A DNA stretch of 37,585 nucleotides from Methylococcales bacterium (GTDB lineage: Bacteria; Pseudomonadota; Gammaproteobacteria; Methylococcales; Methylomonadaceae): assembly GCA_003584875.1 (NCBI GenBank), contig QVQD01000198.1, forward strand, positions 1 to 37,585. The letters run 5' to 3'. The notes under the pieces were generated by a model, which saw only the letters and a program-made list of their open reading frames with translations, was not told where the DNA came from and made no database searches. Positions 27,689 to 37,542 of this stretch are shown here, piece by piece. Numbering within the stretch: position 1 is the stretch's first letter; every line of letters begins with the position of its first letter. The translations under genes were made by a program, and so were the position numbers.

Positions 27689-29383
27689 TTAAGTTTCCGC
27701 TGTGACTCGCATAACTTCTTCTAGGGTAGTAATGCCTTGTATTACTTTAACGAGGCCATTTTCATAAAGTGTTTGCATACCTTCAGTAATCGCGAGTTTT
27801 TGAATAGCTCCGGCTTCTTCATGGTTCATGATGAGTTTTCGGATAGGATCGGTCATGGGTAAGAATTCAATAATAGCAAGTCGCCCACGATAACCCATGC
27901 CGGCGCAGGCAGGACACCCAACAGGCTTGTATAAAACAATCTCAGTCTCGGAACTAAATCGATGTAGATTAAGACTACTGACGATTTCAGGTTCAGCGAC
28001 ACTCCCAACTTTACATTCTGGACATAGTTTTCTAACTAAGCGTTGGGCTAAAATCCCATTGACGGTTGAGGTCAGTAAATATTCCTCAAGTCCCATGTCT
28101 AGCAAGCGTGTGATACCTCCAGCGGCATCATTAGTATGCAAAGTTGATAACACCAAATGCCCAGTAAGAGCAGATTGAACAGCAATTTTTGCAGTTTCAA
28201 GGTCACGCATTTCGCCGATCATAATAACATCCGGGTCTTGGCGAACTATAGAGCGTAAGGCTGATGCAAAGGTTAAACCTATTTGAGGCTTGGCCTGAAT
28301 TTGATTGACGCCTTCCATTTGATATTCTACGGGATCTTCAACGGTAATGATTTTGCGTTCAGGCGTATTCAATTGTTTTAAAGCCGCATACATGGTGGTT
28401 GATTTGCCACTACCTGTTGGGCCGGTAATAAGAATAATGCCATGTGGCAGCGATAATACATCAATAAATTGTTGTAGATGACGACCAGCAAAACCCAGTC
28501 CAGCAAAATCTAATACGGTATTTTCTTTATCTAGTAAACGAATAACGACACTTTCACCGTACATGGTCGGTATGGTAGATACCCGTAAATCTAATTCTTT
28601 GCCTAGCATTTGTATTTTAATGCGACCATCTTGAGGTAGTCGGCGTTCGGCAATATTCAGTTTGGCCATAATCTTAATTCGCGAGATCACCGCAGCCGTT
28701 GACTTTACATTAGGCGCGTCAATTTCTTGCAAAACACCATCTATACGTAGCCTAATCTTTAAGGTTTGTTCAAAAGGCTCTACGTGTATATCTGAAGCTT
28801 TGGTTTCAATAGCTCGTTGCATAACCAAATTAACCATTTTGATGACAGGTGCTTCACTGGCCAAATCTTTCAAATGCTCTAAATCTTCTTCTCCAAAATC
28901 ATCGCTATCATTAGCGGCTAGATCATCTATCAATTTATCCATTTTTGATCGATCTTCGCCGTATTGTAAATCTAGGGCGGTATCGATTTCTGATAATAAA
29001 CCCACTTTAGTGATGATTGATTTTCCTGAAGCCAAAGCTAACGCAGCTATAGAAAAGTGATCTTCGGGATCCATCATAGCGACGGTAATGTCGTTATTGG
29101 TTTGATGTAATCCGATAATATGATTGCTCTTCAAAAAGCGTAAGGTCACTGTCTCAGGTAATTGCGTTTCCTGCGGATACTGATTGGATTCAACTTTTTC
29201 AAAGTGTCCCGATTCAACAAAAGCATTGGCTACATCTAATTCTGAGCATAAACCTAGTTTAAGCAACAATTGAGGGATATTTTCAGCAACTGAGGTTTTT
29301 TTTACTCGCTCTACTTTTTTTAATTCTGTAGCGGAAAGTTTATTATGCTTTTGTAAAGTTTCTAACAAAGCCTCATAGGCCAT
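27689..29383 (-). CDS. gspE: T2SS assembly ATPase GspE
   Basis: Walker A GPTGSGKSTTMYAAL; EDPVEYQMEGVNQIQ; GEMRDLETAKIAVQSALTGHLVLSTLHTNDA; Zn motif CPEC...CPAC. Confidence 0.97.
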   Translation of the reverse strand: MAYEALLETLQKHNKLSATELKKVERVKKTSVAENIPQLLLKLGLCSELDVANAFVESGHFEKVESNQYPQETQLPETVTLRFLKSNHIIGLHQTNNDITVAMMDPEDHFSIAALALASGKSIITKVGLLSEIDTALDLQYGEDRSKMDKLIDDLAANDSDDFGEEDLEHLKDLASEAPVIKMVNLVMQRAIETKASDIHVEPFEQTLKIRLRIDGVLQEIDAPNVKSTAAVISRIKIMAKLNIAERRLPQDGRIKIQMLGKELDLRVSTIPTMYGESVVIRLLDKENTVLDFAGLGFAGRHLQQFIDVLSLPHGIILITGPTGSGKSTTMYAALKQLNTPERKIITVEDPVEYQMEGVNQIQAKPQIGLTFASALRSIVRQDPDVIMIGEMRDLETAKIAVQSALTGHLVLSTLHTNDAAGGITRLLDMGLEEYLLTSTVNGILAQRLVRKLCPECKVGSVAEPEIVSSLNLHRFSSETEIVLYKPVGCPACAGMGYRGRLAIIEFLPMTDPIRKLIMNHEEAGAIQKLAITEGMQTLYENGLVKVIQGITTLEEVMRVTAET

Positions 29384-29495
29384 GAGTATTTCCCCTGATG
29401 AAGGAATTTAATTTCTAAAAAAAACAGGATAATTTTACAAGTTGATCTTTTTTAAGCATAGCTATGTATGTTTAAATTTTAAAAACGAGTACCTG

Positions 29496-29579
29496 GTAGG
29501 GGCGTATTGCATACGCCCAACATCGAAAGTCCAATGGTATAGAGCTTATTTTATAAGGGCGTATGCAATACGCCCCTAC
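29496..29579. repeat. 84-bp REP/MITE-like unit, family 1, copy 3 (shared flank continues to about 29646)
   Basis: Two differences from copy 1 over 84 bp. Right flank GATCTTCACCACAATGTT..CGTTCTCGCGTGGGAATGCTAACAATTATTTGTGTAGATACCTATGC matches the left half of 25666-25732 in inverse orientation. Confidence 0.92.
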
Positions 29580-29873
29580 GATCTTCACCACAATGTTTTC
29601 GTTCTCGCGTGGGAATGCTAACAATTATTTGTGTAGATACCTATGCCCCTAAAGTAGGATTTTCGCAATTTATGAATACTTATGCCAGATGAACTTTCCG
29701 ATGGAGACGCTAGAATTATAATACTTTAACAGTTTCTTTCGCTTCATCCCTGCAATCGAAACTACATTTACAGACTTAATATGGGCTCTACAAGGTAACT
29801 GCAAAATTTTTTGTTACGATTAATATTAATCGTCTCATGAGTTTTGGCATTTCGGCAATCCATATTGCATGAG

Positions 29874-30584
29874 TTAGGAAGATTCTGAAGGGCCGACAGA
29901 TTCACCACGTTTCAATGTTGACAATAATTTCTTCATTAACTCTTTAAAGCGTTTAGCATTAAGGATGATAATAAACGGGATAAGGCAGCCCACTAACACA
30001 CACAAAATTAATATCGCTGTCGTTAATGAACTCCAATCAACGGGATAGATATCTGCTTTTACTGGGGCAGTCAAGCCGGGTATGCTAGGTAAATCACCGT
30101 TACCACCATCGACTTTTAATTGGGCTTTCATGCCTTTTTCCATGTGTTGAGGCAATTCACAATGCACGAGATAAGTCTTTTTTAAACTAGGCATAATCAA
30201 TGAGGCTTGTAGCTGGCCTTCACCATAAAGCTCTAAATGAAACATGCCGTCTGGATATAAATAACCTGGCAAGCCATGTATCATCAATTGATGGCGTATT
30301 TGGTCATCATTAATAAAAGTGATATTGATTTTAGCGCAGGGTTTAACATTCCATTCTTGCTGATCGAAGGCAAACATTTTGCCGGTAAATTTTTGTGCAT
30401 GTTGTTGACCCGCACGAATAGTAATGTCTACAGTTTCTGAAATTGCCGTGCAGTCACGGGGCAGGGTGTCGCTGTTGGCATTCATAATCATGCCTTTATC
30501 ATCCATCAACATGCCGTCCATGTCCATGGCAGTCACCACGGAGCTAGCGCAGAGCATTAATAAAGTGAGCATTAAGGTTTTCAT
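29874..30584 (-). CDS. Membrane-anchored cupredoxin-like protein with Met-rich N-terminus
   Basis: Signal peptide, then MDMDGMLMDDKGMIMN; copper ligands RHQLMIHG and VHCELPQHMEKGM; C-terminal TM. Confidence 0.82.
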   Translation of the reverse strand: MKTLMLTLLMLCASSVVTAMDMDGMLMDDKGMIMNANSDTLPRDCTAISETVDITIRAGQQHAQKFTGKMFAFDQQEWNVKPCAKINITFINDDQIRHQLMIHGLPGYLYPDGMFHLELYGEGQLQASLIMPSLKKTYLVHCELPQHMEKGMKAQLKVDGGNGDLPSIPGLTAPVKADIYPVDWSSLTTAILILCVLVGCLIPFIIILNAKRFKELMKKLLSTLKRGESVGPSESS

Positions 30585-32239
30585 GATGATTTCCGTCTAA
30601 CAATAAGCGCACTCAAAATAAAAAGGGCGATGATCAAGCCAGCGAGTAGACCAAATAGGATGATGCGGCCATAATTCGGAGCTACTAAACCAGCGTCACC
30701 CAGTAAGGCGGCAAAATCTCCGCTCGCCCATACCGCTTGTTTTTTAGCGTAATAATCTTTATTAAACACTTGATCAAATAACTCATCATGCATTTTGGGC
30801 ATACCTAAGTCATCAAGATAATGTTTATAAGCAAGAATCGCCATGTTACCGCCTGGTTCCATTCCATCAGTTGTTGTGCCGGTAGGCACATGATCATGAA
30901 ACATCCACAAACCAGGGCCATAACTTTGTAAACCATCATCTGTAGTTTGCAAGCGTAAATCGGTGCGTTGTGCTGGAGCAATATCAAAGACATCTCGTGT
31001 TATTTGCCGGCCTTCTGGCTGATCTACGCCATCTAAGGCGGTGATTGTGGCTTTGTGGCCATGAATATGTAAAGCAACAGCGGAGCGCTGTAAATTGGCG
31101 ACATGGAGTTTAATGGTCTCATTTTCATCAGCGATGATCATAGCGTCACGCAGTGTATAAGGAAAGGAGTGGCCATTGAGCATAAAGTAGTTTTCAAAAG
31201 ACTCAGTCATGTTGTAGTCTCTAGCCATATGCTGGGCAATGAGTCTAGGGTCATTAGCCGTTTGAATGATAGAAGCTAGTTTCTTATCGACTGATTGATA
31301 ATGCAAATCGTATTCTTGGTTATAGGTTTTCTTAACAGCCGCTGATGGGTGGCGTACTTGCCCTGCACCAATATTGAAGGTTTGTAGCCAATTATTAGGC
31401 TGATTTTCTTCAACGATAAACATTCCATTTAAACCCATCATGAAATGCTGTGCAGTTTGCACATGGCAGTGATAAAGCATAGTGCCGGTATGTCTGGGTT
31501 GTATTTGATAAGTGTGGCTCTTACCAGGGAAAACAGCATGAGTTTCCATGCCATCATTATCTTGGCCTTCATCATTCAGCCAAGGATGATCTACGCCATG
31601 TAGATGGATGGTATGCGGTAAATAATGGGTATTTTCTAAGGTAATATAAATTTTATCGCCTTGTTCGACACGGATGACAGGAGAGGGTGCGCGTAATAAA
31701 GGATTGGCTACTAAGGAATTGAAGTTTTTTAAAGCCATGCCCCTTGATTTAGGGGCATAGACCCAAAGCCCAGGTTGTATGCCTGGCGCTATATCATAGG
31801 TGTTGATTAAAAACTCACCATCTGGGCTGCTGCCGTTAAGCTCAACCACTTCCAATTTAATGCGAATAATATCGGGATCACCATCATGATCTAAATCGTC
31901 GCTCATAGTGATGGCATCTTGAGCAAAGTTAGTTTGCATTAAGGTGCCCATCGAAACATTATTGCTGCCTTTAACCGAGGTGACAATATCATAAGGATTA
32001 TCAGGTTCGCAAGAAGGTGCAGCATCTAAGGTAACGCCTTCAATGACTTGCGCAGGTCGCCACTCAGGATGATCATTTGAGCAGGGTTTGTTAATGCTAC
32101 TATTGTCTGAGCGACTATAGATAGTAGCTGGAGGTATGATGTCTGCCGCTTGTTGTAACTGGGGCGCGACTTTAATAAGAGCTGCGATTAATGCCACAAG
32201 TAGCAGTAATATACAGAGCAAGGCGTATTTAGGTTTCAT
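30581..32239 (-). CDS. Two-cupredoxin-domain multicopper oxidase, TM at both ends
   Basis: HTIHLHGVDHPW, LYHCHVQTAQHFMMGLNGM, LHIHGHKATI, WMFHDHVPTG; N-terminal and C-terminal hydrophobic segments; 4-bp overlap with the cupredoxin gene. Confidence 0.9.
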   Translation of the reverse strand: MKPKYALLCILLLLVALIAALIKVAPQLQQAADIIPPATIYSRSDNSSINKPCSNDHPEWRPAQVIEGVTLDAAPSCEPDNPYDIVTSVKGSNNVSMGTLMQTNFAQDAITMSDDLDHDGDPDIIRIKLEVVELNGSSPDGEFLINTYDIAPGIQPGLWVYAPKSRGMALKNFNSLVANPLLRAPSPVIRVEQGDKIYITLENTHYLPHTIHLHGVDHPWLNDEGQDNDGMETHAVFPGKSHTYQIQPRHTGTMLYHCHVQTAQHFMMGLNGMFIVEENQPNNWLQTFNIGAGQVRHPSAAVKKTYNQEYDLHYQSVDKKLASIIQTANDPRLIAQHMARDYNMTESFENYFMLNGHSFPYTLRDAMIIADENETIKLHVANLQRSAVALHIHGHKATITALDGVDQPEGRQITRDVFDIAPAQRTDLRLQTTDDGLQSYGPGLWMFHDHVPTGTTTDGMEPGGNMAILAYKHYLDDLGMPKMHDELFDQVFNKDYYAKKQAVWASGDFAALLGDAGLVAPNYGRIILFGLLAGLIIALFILSALIVRRKSS

Positions 32240-32352
32240 TAATAGCGATGAAATGATGTTGTAGTGACGCTATTGTAAAGGGCTAATTAGGTAAATCCTA
32301 GTGACCTTTGTATTGATTTAATCGCTAGGGTTTTAATTAACCTTTGAAGCTT

Positions 32353-32428
32353 GCGTTGGGGTGAGTGATAACGAACCCCAACGCAACACGCAACTTGTTG
32401 GGGTTCGCGTTGCTTCACCCCAATCTAC
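32353..32428. repeat. REP-like inverted repeat, family 6 (TTGGGGTGA...CGAACCCCAA)
   Basis: GTTGGGGTGAGTGATAACGAACCCCAACGCAACACGCAACTTGTTGGGGTTCGCGTTGCTTCACCCCAATCTAC; minus strand begins GTAG. Confidence 0.78.
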
Positions 32429-32649
32429 TAGGCTAGCAATCTACCACATACGGAGCGATAAACTGACCCTCACTTGGATACTTCCTCGTGAGTTTTTTTG
32501 TTCGAATGTTTTCGATATTGCGTGTATGCGGCGGTTTGCTATCGCGAAACCACCCTACGACTTACGGACTTAATAGTTGTTTAATTAAAATCGACATAAG
32601 ACGTAATTAAAACTAATATAAGTCTTCTTATTTCATTTGGAAGCTAAAC

Positions 32650-32922
32650 ATGAAGTTTTCATCCCAAATCAAACCAATCAGTTACCTTAAAAGCCACGCA
32701 GCAGAAATCGTTAAAAATCTTTCTGAAAGCAGAGAGCCATTACTCATTACTCAAAATGGCGAAGCCAAGCTTGTTGTTTTAGATGTTAAAACCTATGAGG
32801 AGCAAGAGGCAACTTTAGCTTTACTTAGGATTTTGGCGCTTGGCAATCATGAGATAGAACAGGGAAGGTTCCGCGATATTGAAGCAGTTTTTGAGGAATT
32901 AGATAAGGTCGAACAGGCATGA
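32650..32922 (+). CDS. Phd/YefM-family antitoxin
   Basis: ISYLKSHAAEIVKNLSESREPLLITQNGEAKLVVLDVKTYEE; overlaps the downstream toxin by 4 bp. Confidence 0.92.
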   Translation: MKFSSQIKPISYLKSHAAEIVKNLSESREPLLITQNGEAKLVVLDVKTYEEQEATLALLRILALGNHEIEQGRFRDIEAVFEELDKVEQA

Positions 32923-33248
32923 CCGTTAAGGTTGTCATCCTAGAATCAGCAGAGCAAGACCTCAAAGAACTCAAAGCCTACTTAAGTAAACACTTCTCCC
33001 TTACGACTTGGCAGGAGACTTTTGGAAAATTAAAAAAATCAATTCGTGTTTTGAATGATTACCCTTATTCGGGCACTATACCAGAAGAATTCGAAAGGCT
33101 TAATATCAGTCAATACAGGCAAATTATCTCTGGAATGAACCGCATCATCTATGAAGTACGGCAAGATATTTTGTATATTCATATTATTGTAGACGCTCGA
33201 CGTGACTTAAAAGCCTTACTCATTAGACGCCTACTACGTAGGATTTAA
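32919..33248 (+). CDS. RelE/ParE-family toxin
   Basis: VVILESAEQDLKELKAYLSKHFS...YPYSGTIPEEFERLNISQYRQIISGMNRIIYEVRQDILYIHIIVDARRD. Confidence 0.9.
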   Translation: MTVKVVILESAEQDLKELKAYLSKHFSLTTWQETFGKLKKSIRVLNDYPYSGTIPEEFERLNISQYRQIISGMNRIIYEVRQDILYIHIIVDARRDLKALLIRRLLRRI

Positions 33249-33455
33249 CCTTGCTCTTATAACAAGCATAAGCCAAGCAGGGTGGGCAACGTTTTTTTGC
33301 CTACCGCTCAAATGACAAAAGGTGCGCAAACAAAAAACTGTTTGCACAGCCGTGTGACATAGTATGTCGGGGTACGTATCACCAACTAGACATCCCGCAT
33401 AGAGAGGGTGCTGAGGCCTCTGGGGTTTATAAAAGCGATATTGGGTATTGTATCT

Positions 33456-33519
33456 GTAGGGGCGACAGATTTGACCAGTACATTGTCTGTTTAAACGTGG
33501 CGTATGAGTTCGCCCCTAC
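33456..33519. repeat. Family-4 REP-like repeat
   Basis: GTAGGGGCGACAGATTTGACC ... GGCGTATGAGTTCGCCCCTAC. Confidence 0.72.
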
Positions 33520-33559
33520 AGTAGGATCTTTGAGGTTTACATATCCTCATGCACAATAA

Positions 33560-34213
33560 TTATTGAGTAATAACTTCAGTGCCTTTACCAATTAAAACGA
33601 TGTCAGCGGGTCTCATAGCAAATAAACCGACAGTGACTACACCGGTAATATTATTGATGATTTGTTCTAATTCAATTGGATTAAGAATGTTGAGGTTATG
33701 GACATCGAGTATCACGTTATGATTATCAGTGATACAGTTTTCGCGCCATACTGGTTGGCCGCCTAATTTAACGAGCTCTCTAGCGACGTAACTTCTTGCC
33801 ATAGGAATCACTTCAACAGGCAAAGGAAATTTGCCCAGAACATCAACGCATTTGCTTTCATCGACGATACAAACAAACTTTTTGCTAGCTGCAGCAATGA
33901 TTTTTTCGCGAGTTAAGGCACCGCCGCCGCCTTTAATCAGATGCTTATGAGGGCTGACTTCATCAGCGCCATCAACATACACATCAAGTGTTCCGACTGC
34001 ATTTAAGTCAAAAACAGGGATGCCAACTTTCTTTAAATGAGCAGTACTGACTTCAGAGCTAGACACTGCGCCTTCGATATCGCCCTTAATGTCGCCTAAA
34101 TAATCAATAAAATGTTTGACGGTAGAGCCTGTGCCTACGCCAACGATGGCGACATCTTTAATATAGTGTATGGCTGCTTGTGCCACTTTTTGTTTTAATT
34201 CATCTTGAGTCAT
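33560..34213 (-). CDS. rpiA: Ribose-5-phosphate isomerase A
   Basis: [53 protein letters not shown]. Confidence 0.97.
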   Translation of the reverse strand: MTQDELKQKVAQAAIHYIKDVAIVGVGTGSTVKHFIDYLGDIKGDIEGAVSSSEVSTAHLKKVGIPVFDLNAVGTLDVYVDGADEVSPHKHLIKGGGGALTREKIIAAASKKFVCIVDESKCVDVLGKFPLPVEVIPMARSYVARELVKLGGQPVWRENCITDNHNVILDVHNLNILNPIELEQIINNITGVVTVGLFAMRPADIVLIGKGTEVITQ

Positions 34214-34314
34214 GGAAGCTTCCTGTTAAAAGTAATCGGTGTGCGATAATACCTCAGAATGGCGCGGAGTTCAGCCGTTTTTTAAATTTCCCTGTAAGAA
34301 AGCTCATTTGTCAT

Positions 34315-34344
34315 GTAGGTCGGGTTAGCGTAGCGTAACCCGAC
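34315..34344. repeat. Family-3 REP hairpin, single unit
   Basis: GTAGGTCGGGTTAGCGTAGCGTAACCCGAC. Confidence 0.82.
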
Positions 34345-34424
34345 AAGGTATCAATACTTAGGTTGAAAAAGATCTAATCCATCCAACAGACGTTTTTTAG
34401 TTTGACCTAACACCGAGGCATTAA

Positions 34425-36692
34425 ATGCTGGTATCTGTACTGTTATTTCTTATCGGGCTACTTGCTGTCCAGCAATTTCAGGTATTGCCCAGCAATCTTT
34501 GGCTAATAATGGTTAGCTTCTCTGCTTTGGTTTTAGCAAGCTTACGGCACTGGCGCTTATTGTTCTTAGTGATGGGCGTGTTGTGGGCAGTCGTTTTTGC
34601 CATGCTGCGTTCAGCAAATCAATTACCAGAAGCTCAAGAAGGCGTCGATATCGCTGTGAGTGGTTATGTGGCGGATTTGCCAGAGCAAGATGAGCGGCGT
34701 ACTCGCTTTGATTTTATTGTGCCATCTTCTGCGCAAAAAATACCAAAATTATTAAGATTAAATTGGTATTTTCCAGAGCAGCCTATTAAGGCCGGACAGC
34801 AGTGGTCATTTACCGTTAAGTTAAAACGACCTCATGGTAGTTTTAATCCAGGTGGCTTTGATTATGAACGTTGGCTATTTACTGAAGGTATTGCGGCCAC
34901 TGGATATATTCGCCCCAGTCCTAAGCCTGTATTACTAGGCGAGGCTTCAGCGTGGATGCATATATCTTTATGGCGACAAATAATTACTGATCGCTTATCA
35001 GAAGTGGCTAGTGATTGTACTCATTTAGGTTTGATTAAAGCGCTCACCATAGGCGATGGTAGTGGCATTTCTCAGCATGAATGGACAGTGTTTCGAATAA
35101 CGGGTACAACCCATCTCGTGGTTATATCAGGTTCACATGTAGGTTTGATAGCTGGATTGGTCTATGTTTTAGTATTAAAGCTTTGGGCTAGGCTAGGTTT
35201 TTTAATGTATTCACCACAACGGATTGCAGCGCTTGCTGCGATGTTGACGGCCGTTTTTTATGCTGGATTAGCCGGTTTTTCGGTGCCGACTCAGCGTTCA
35301 GTAATTATGCTAACCGTGGTGATGTTGGCTATTAGTTTTCAGCGCAATACTAGGCCTTTTAATACTTTAGCCGTAGCATTATTGTTAGTGTTAATTATTG
35401 ATCCTTTGGCCGCTTTGTCGGCGGGCTTTTGGTTATCCTTTTTAGCTGTTAGTTTAATTATTTATACTATTTCCGCTCGCTTAGGCTCGTTCGGTTATGT
35501 GTTAGAAGTCATTAAGATTAATTGGGCGACTTCCGTGGGTTTAGCGCCGTTGTTATTATTCTTCTTTCAACAAGTGTCATTGATTTCGCCGTTGGCCAAT
35601 TTTATAGCGGTACCAGTTATCAGCGTATTAGTGGTGCCGGTGGCCTTAATCGGAGTTTTGTTAATGTTTTCGGTACCGGTCATTGCTCATGGCTTATTTG
35701 TTGTCATTGATGGTGTTTTACAAGGATTGTGGTGGCTGTTGTCGATGCTGGCAGAGTTGCCGCTCGCCTCTATTAATCATGCGCAGCCCTCTGTCTGGGC
35801 TTTAGTATTTGCAGTGCCAGGTATTTTATTAATGTTAGCGCCTGCGGGTATGCCAGCACGATGGCTAAGTATGGTTATGTTTCTACCCTTAATTTTTACT
35901 GCACCTGTCTTGCCAGTGTTGGGCGCGATTAAGTTGACGGTACTGGATGTAGGGCAGGGTTTGTCGGTGGTGGTGCAAACTACTCATCATAATTTGGTTT
36001 ATGATACTGGCGCAAAATTTTCCGCAGAAAGTGACATGGGTCAGAGTGCCATCCTGCCGTTTTTACGGCAACAAGGTATCGATCACTTAGATACTTTGAT
36101 TGTCAGTCATGGTGATAACGATCATATAGGTGGAGCAGAATCATTGTTGCGTAATATGCCTACTCAGCAAATATTGACCAGTGCCACTCAGCAATTAAGC
36201 ACACATGCACCTGAGACTTGTCTGGCAGGACAAACTTGGATCTGGGATGATGTCAGCTTTACGATGTTATCGCCTCAGCAAAGCTTTGTTTCAGATAACG
36301 ATAATTCTTGTGTGCTAAGGGTTCAATCGAAACAGGGATCAGTGTTATTAGTCAGTGATATAGAGACTGCTGCAGAATCTTGGTTGGTAGAGACTTATGG
36401 ACATGCTTTAAAGTCTGATATTTTGCTGGCCCCGCATCACGGTAGTAAAACCTCTTCTACGCTCAGTTTTTTAGAGACAGTCAATCCTAAGTATGTATTA
36501 ATCTCAGCGGGCTATAAAAATCAATTTGGTCATCCGCATCCGCTTAGCCTGCAACGTTATCAGCAAATGGGTGCTCTATGCTGGAATACAGCAGATAGAG
36601 GTGCTCTTATGTTAAGTGAAAAGGCAAATGACTGGGATGTTCATTCATGGCGTGATGAAAACGCTAAATATTGGAATAATCGGCATAAGTGA
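34425..36692 (+). CDS. comEC: DNA internalization protein ComEC/Rec2
   Basis: N-terminal ComEC region (SGSHVGLIAGLVY, GFSVPTQRSVIML) and C-terminal metallo-beta-lactamase domain (LDVGQGLSVVVQT, VSHGDNDHIGGAESLL, LLAPHHGSKTSS). Confidence 0.95.
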   Translation: MLVSVLLFLIGLLAVQQFQVLPSNLWLIMVSFSALVLASLRHWRLLFLVMGVLWAVVFAMLRSANQLPEAQEGVDIAVSGYVADLPEQDERRTRFDFIVPSSAQKIPKLLRLNWYFPEQPIKAGQQWSFTVKLKRPHGSFNPGGFDYERWLFTEGIAATGYIRPSPKPVLLGEASAWMHISLWRQIITDRLSEVASDCTHLGLIKALTIGDGSGISQHEWTVFRITGTTHLVVISGSHVGLIAGLVYVLVLKLWARLGFLMYSPQRIAALAAMLTAVFYAGLAGFSVPTQRSVIMLTVVMLAISFQRNTRPFNTLAVALLLVLIIDPLAALSAGFWLSFLAVSLIIYTISARLGSFGYVLEVIKINWATSVGLAPLLLFFFQQVSLISPLANFIAVPVISVLVVPVALIGVLLMFSVPVIAHGLFVVIDGVLQGLWWLLSMLAELPLASINHAQPSVWALVFAVPGILLMLAPAGMPARWLSMVMFLPLIFTAPVLPVLGAIKLTVLDVGQGLSVVVQTTHHNLVYDTGAKFSAESDMGQSAILPFLRQQGIDHLDTLIVSHGDNDHIGGAESLLRNMPTQQILTSATQQLSTHAPETCLAGQTWIWDDVSFTMLSPQQSFVSDNDNSCVLRVQSKQGSVLLVSDIETAAESWLVETYGHALKSDILLAPHHGSKTSSTLSFLETVNPKYVLISAGYKNQFGHPHPLSLQRYQQMGALCWNTADRGALMLSEKANDWDVHSWRDENAKYWNNRHK

Positions 36693-36733
36693 AAGATAAT
36701 GTTTGTTTTTTGATTTTATCTAAAGGCGATGAG

Positions 36734-37432
36734 ATGGCTCAATTTACAGTGACTGGTGATGTAGATCCTTTTTTGCATATTAGTCTGTTGCGTGGGGAAA
36801 CAATTTATTGCGAATCAAACGCGATGGTGATGATGGAAAGCGCCTTAGAGCTAAAAGGCAAAATGACTGGCGGTTTAGGTAGTGCTTTAATGCGCCGTTT
36901 TGCTAATGGGGAATCTTTCTTTCAAGAGCATATAGAAGCAACCAGAGGTGATGGCGATTGTTTATTGTCGCCCACTTTGCCGGGTGCTATACAAGTTTTA
37001 GATGTCGGTGCTATCAGCTATAAAATTACTGATGGTGCTTTTGTGGCTGCCGAAAGTGGTGTGAGTTTAAATGTGCGTTCACAAAACTTAGGTTCAGCCA
37101 TGTTTGGACAAACAGGCGGATTCTTTATATGTGAAGCCAGTGGTGTTGGAAAATTAGCCGTATCGGGTTTTGGTTCTAGTTTTGTCTTAGATGTAGAACC
37201 GGGTAAAGACATCATTATTGATAATGCCCATGTGGTCGCTTGGGATAGCTCTTTGCATCATGAAATCTCGGTTGCAACACAGCAGTCGAGTGGCTTGTTA
37301 GGGCAGTTGGTGAACAGCGTCACCAGTGGTGAAGGCATGGTGTTAAAGTTTTCAGGTAGAGGCAAGGTGGTGATTTGTTCTCGTAATCGAGAGAATTTTA
37401 TCGCTTGGTTACTTAAAGGAATGCCAGGGTAA
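36734..37432 (+). CDS. TIGR00266/AIM24-family protein
   Basis: FLHISLLRGETIYCESNAMVMMESALELKGKMTGGLGSALMRRFANGESFFQEHIEA; internal ATG (36734) is a more plausible start than 36689. Confidence 0.82.
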   Translation: MAQFTVTGDVDPFLHISLLRGETIYCESNAMVMMESALELKGKMTGGLGSALMRRFANGESFFQEHIEATRGDGDCLLSPTLPGAIQVLDVGAISYKITDGAFVAAESGVSLNVRSQNLGSAMFGQTGGFFICEASGVGKLAVSGFGSSFVLDVEPGKDIIIDNAHVVAWDSSLHHEISVATQQSSGLLGQLVNSVTSGEGMVLKFSGRGKVVICSRNRENFIAWLLKGMPG

Positions 37433-37444
37433 TTCGATAGTAAT

Positions 37445-37542
37445 GTAGGTCGGGTTGGCGATCTCATTATTTGTCTTTTTTATAAACCATTGAATGGCTG
37501 CGTAACATCGGTTAGTAGTTAATTTTGTCGGGTTACGCTATC
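37445..37542. repeat. Family-3 REP-like repeat, diverged
   Basis: GTAGGTCGGGTTGGCG ... TGTCGGGTTACGCTATCG. Confidence 0.65.

Noticed and set aside
28662-29060. 132-aa plus-strand ORF inside gspE
   Set aside because: Antisense to a strongly supported ATPase gene.
18485-29383. Type IV pilus cluster instead of T2SS
   Set aside because: PilN/PilO/PilP-like features exist, but GspG C-terminus, GspK and GspH/I/J set identify it as T2SS.
32361-32573. 70-aa ORF downstream of the family-6 repeat
   Set aside because: Its N-terminal half translates the inverted repeat; no domain.
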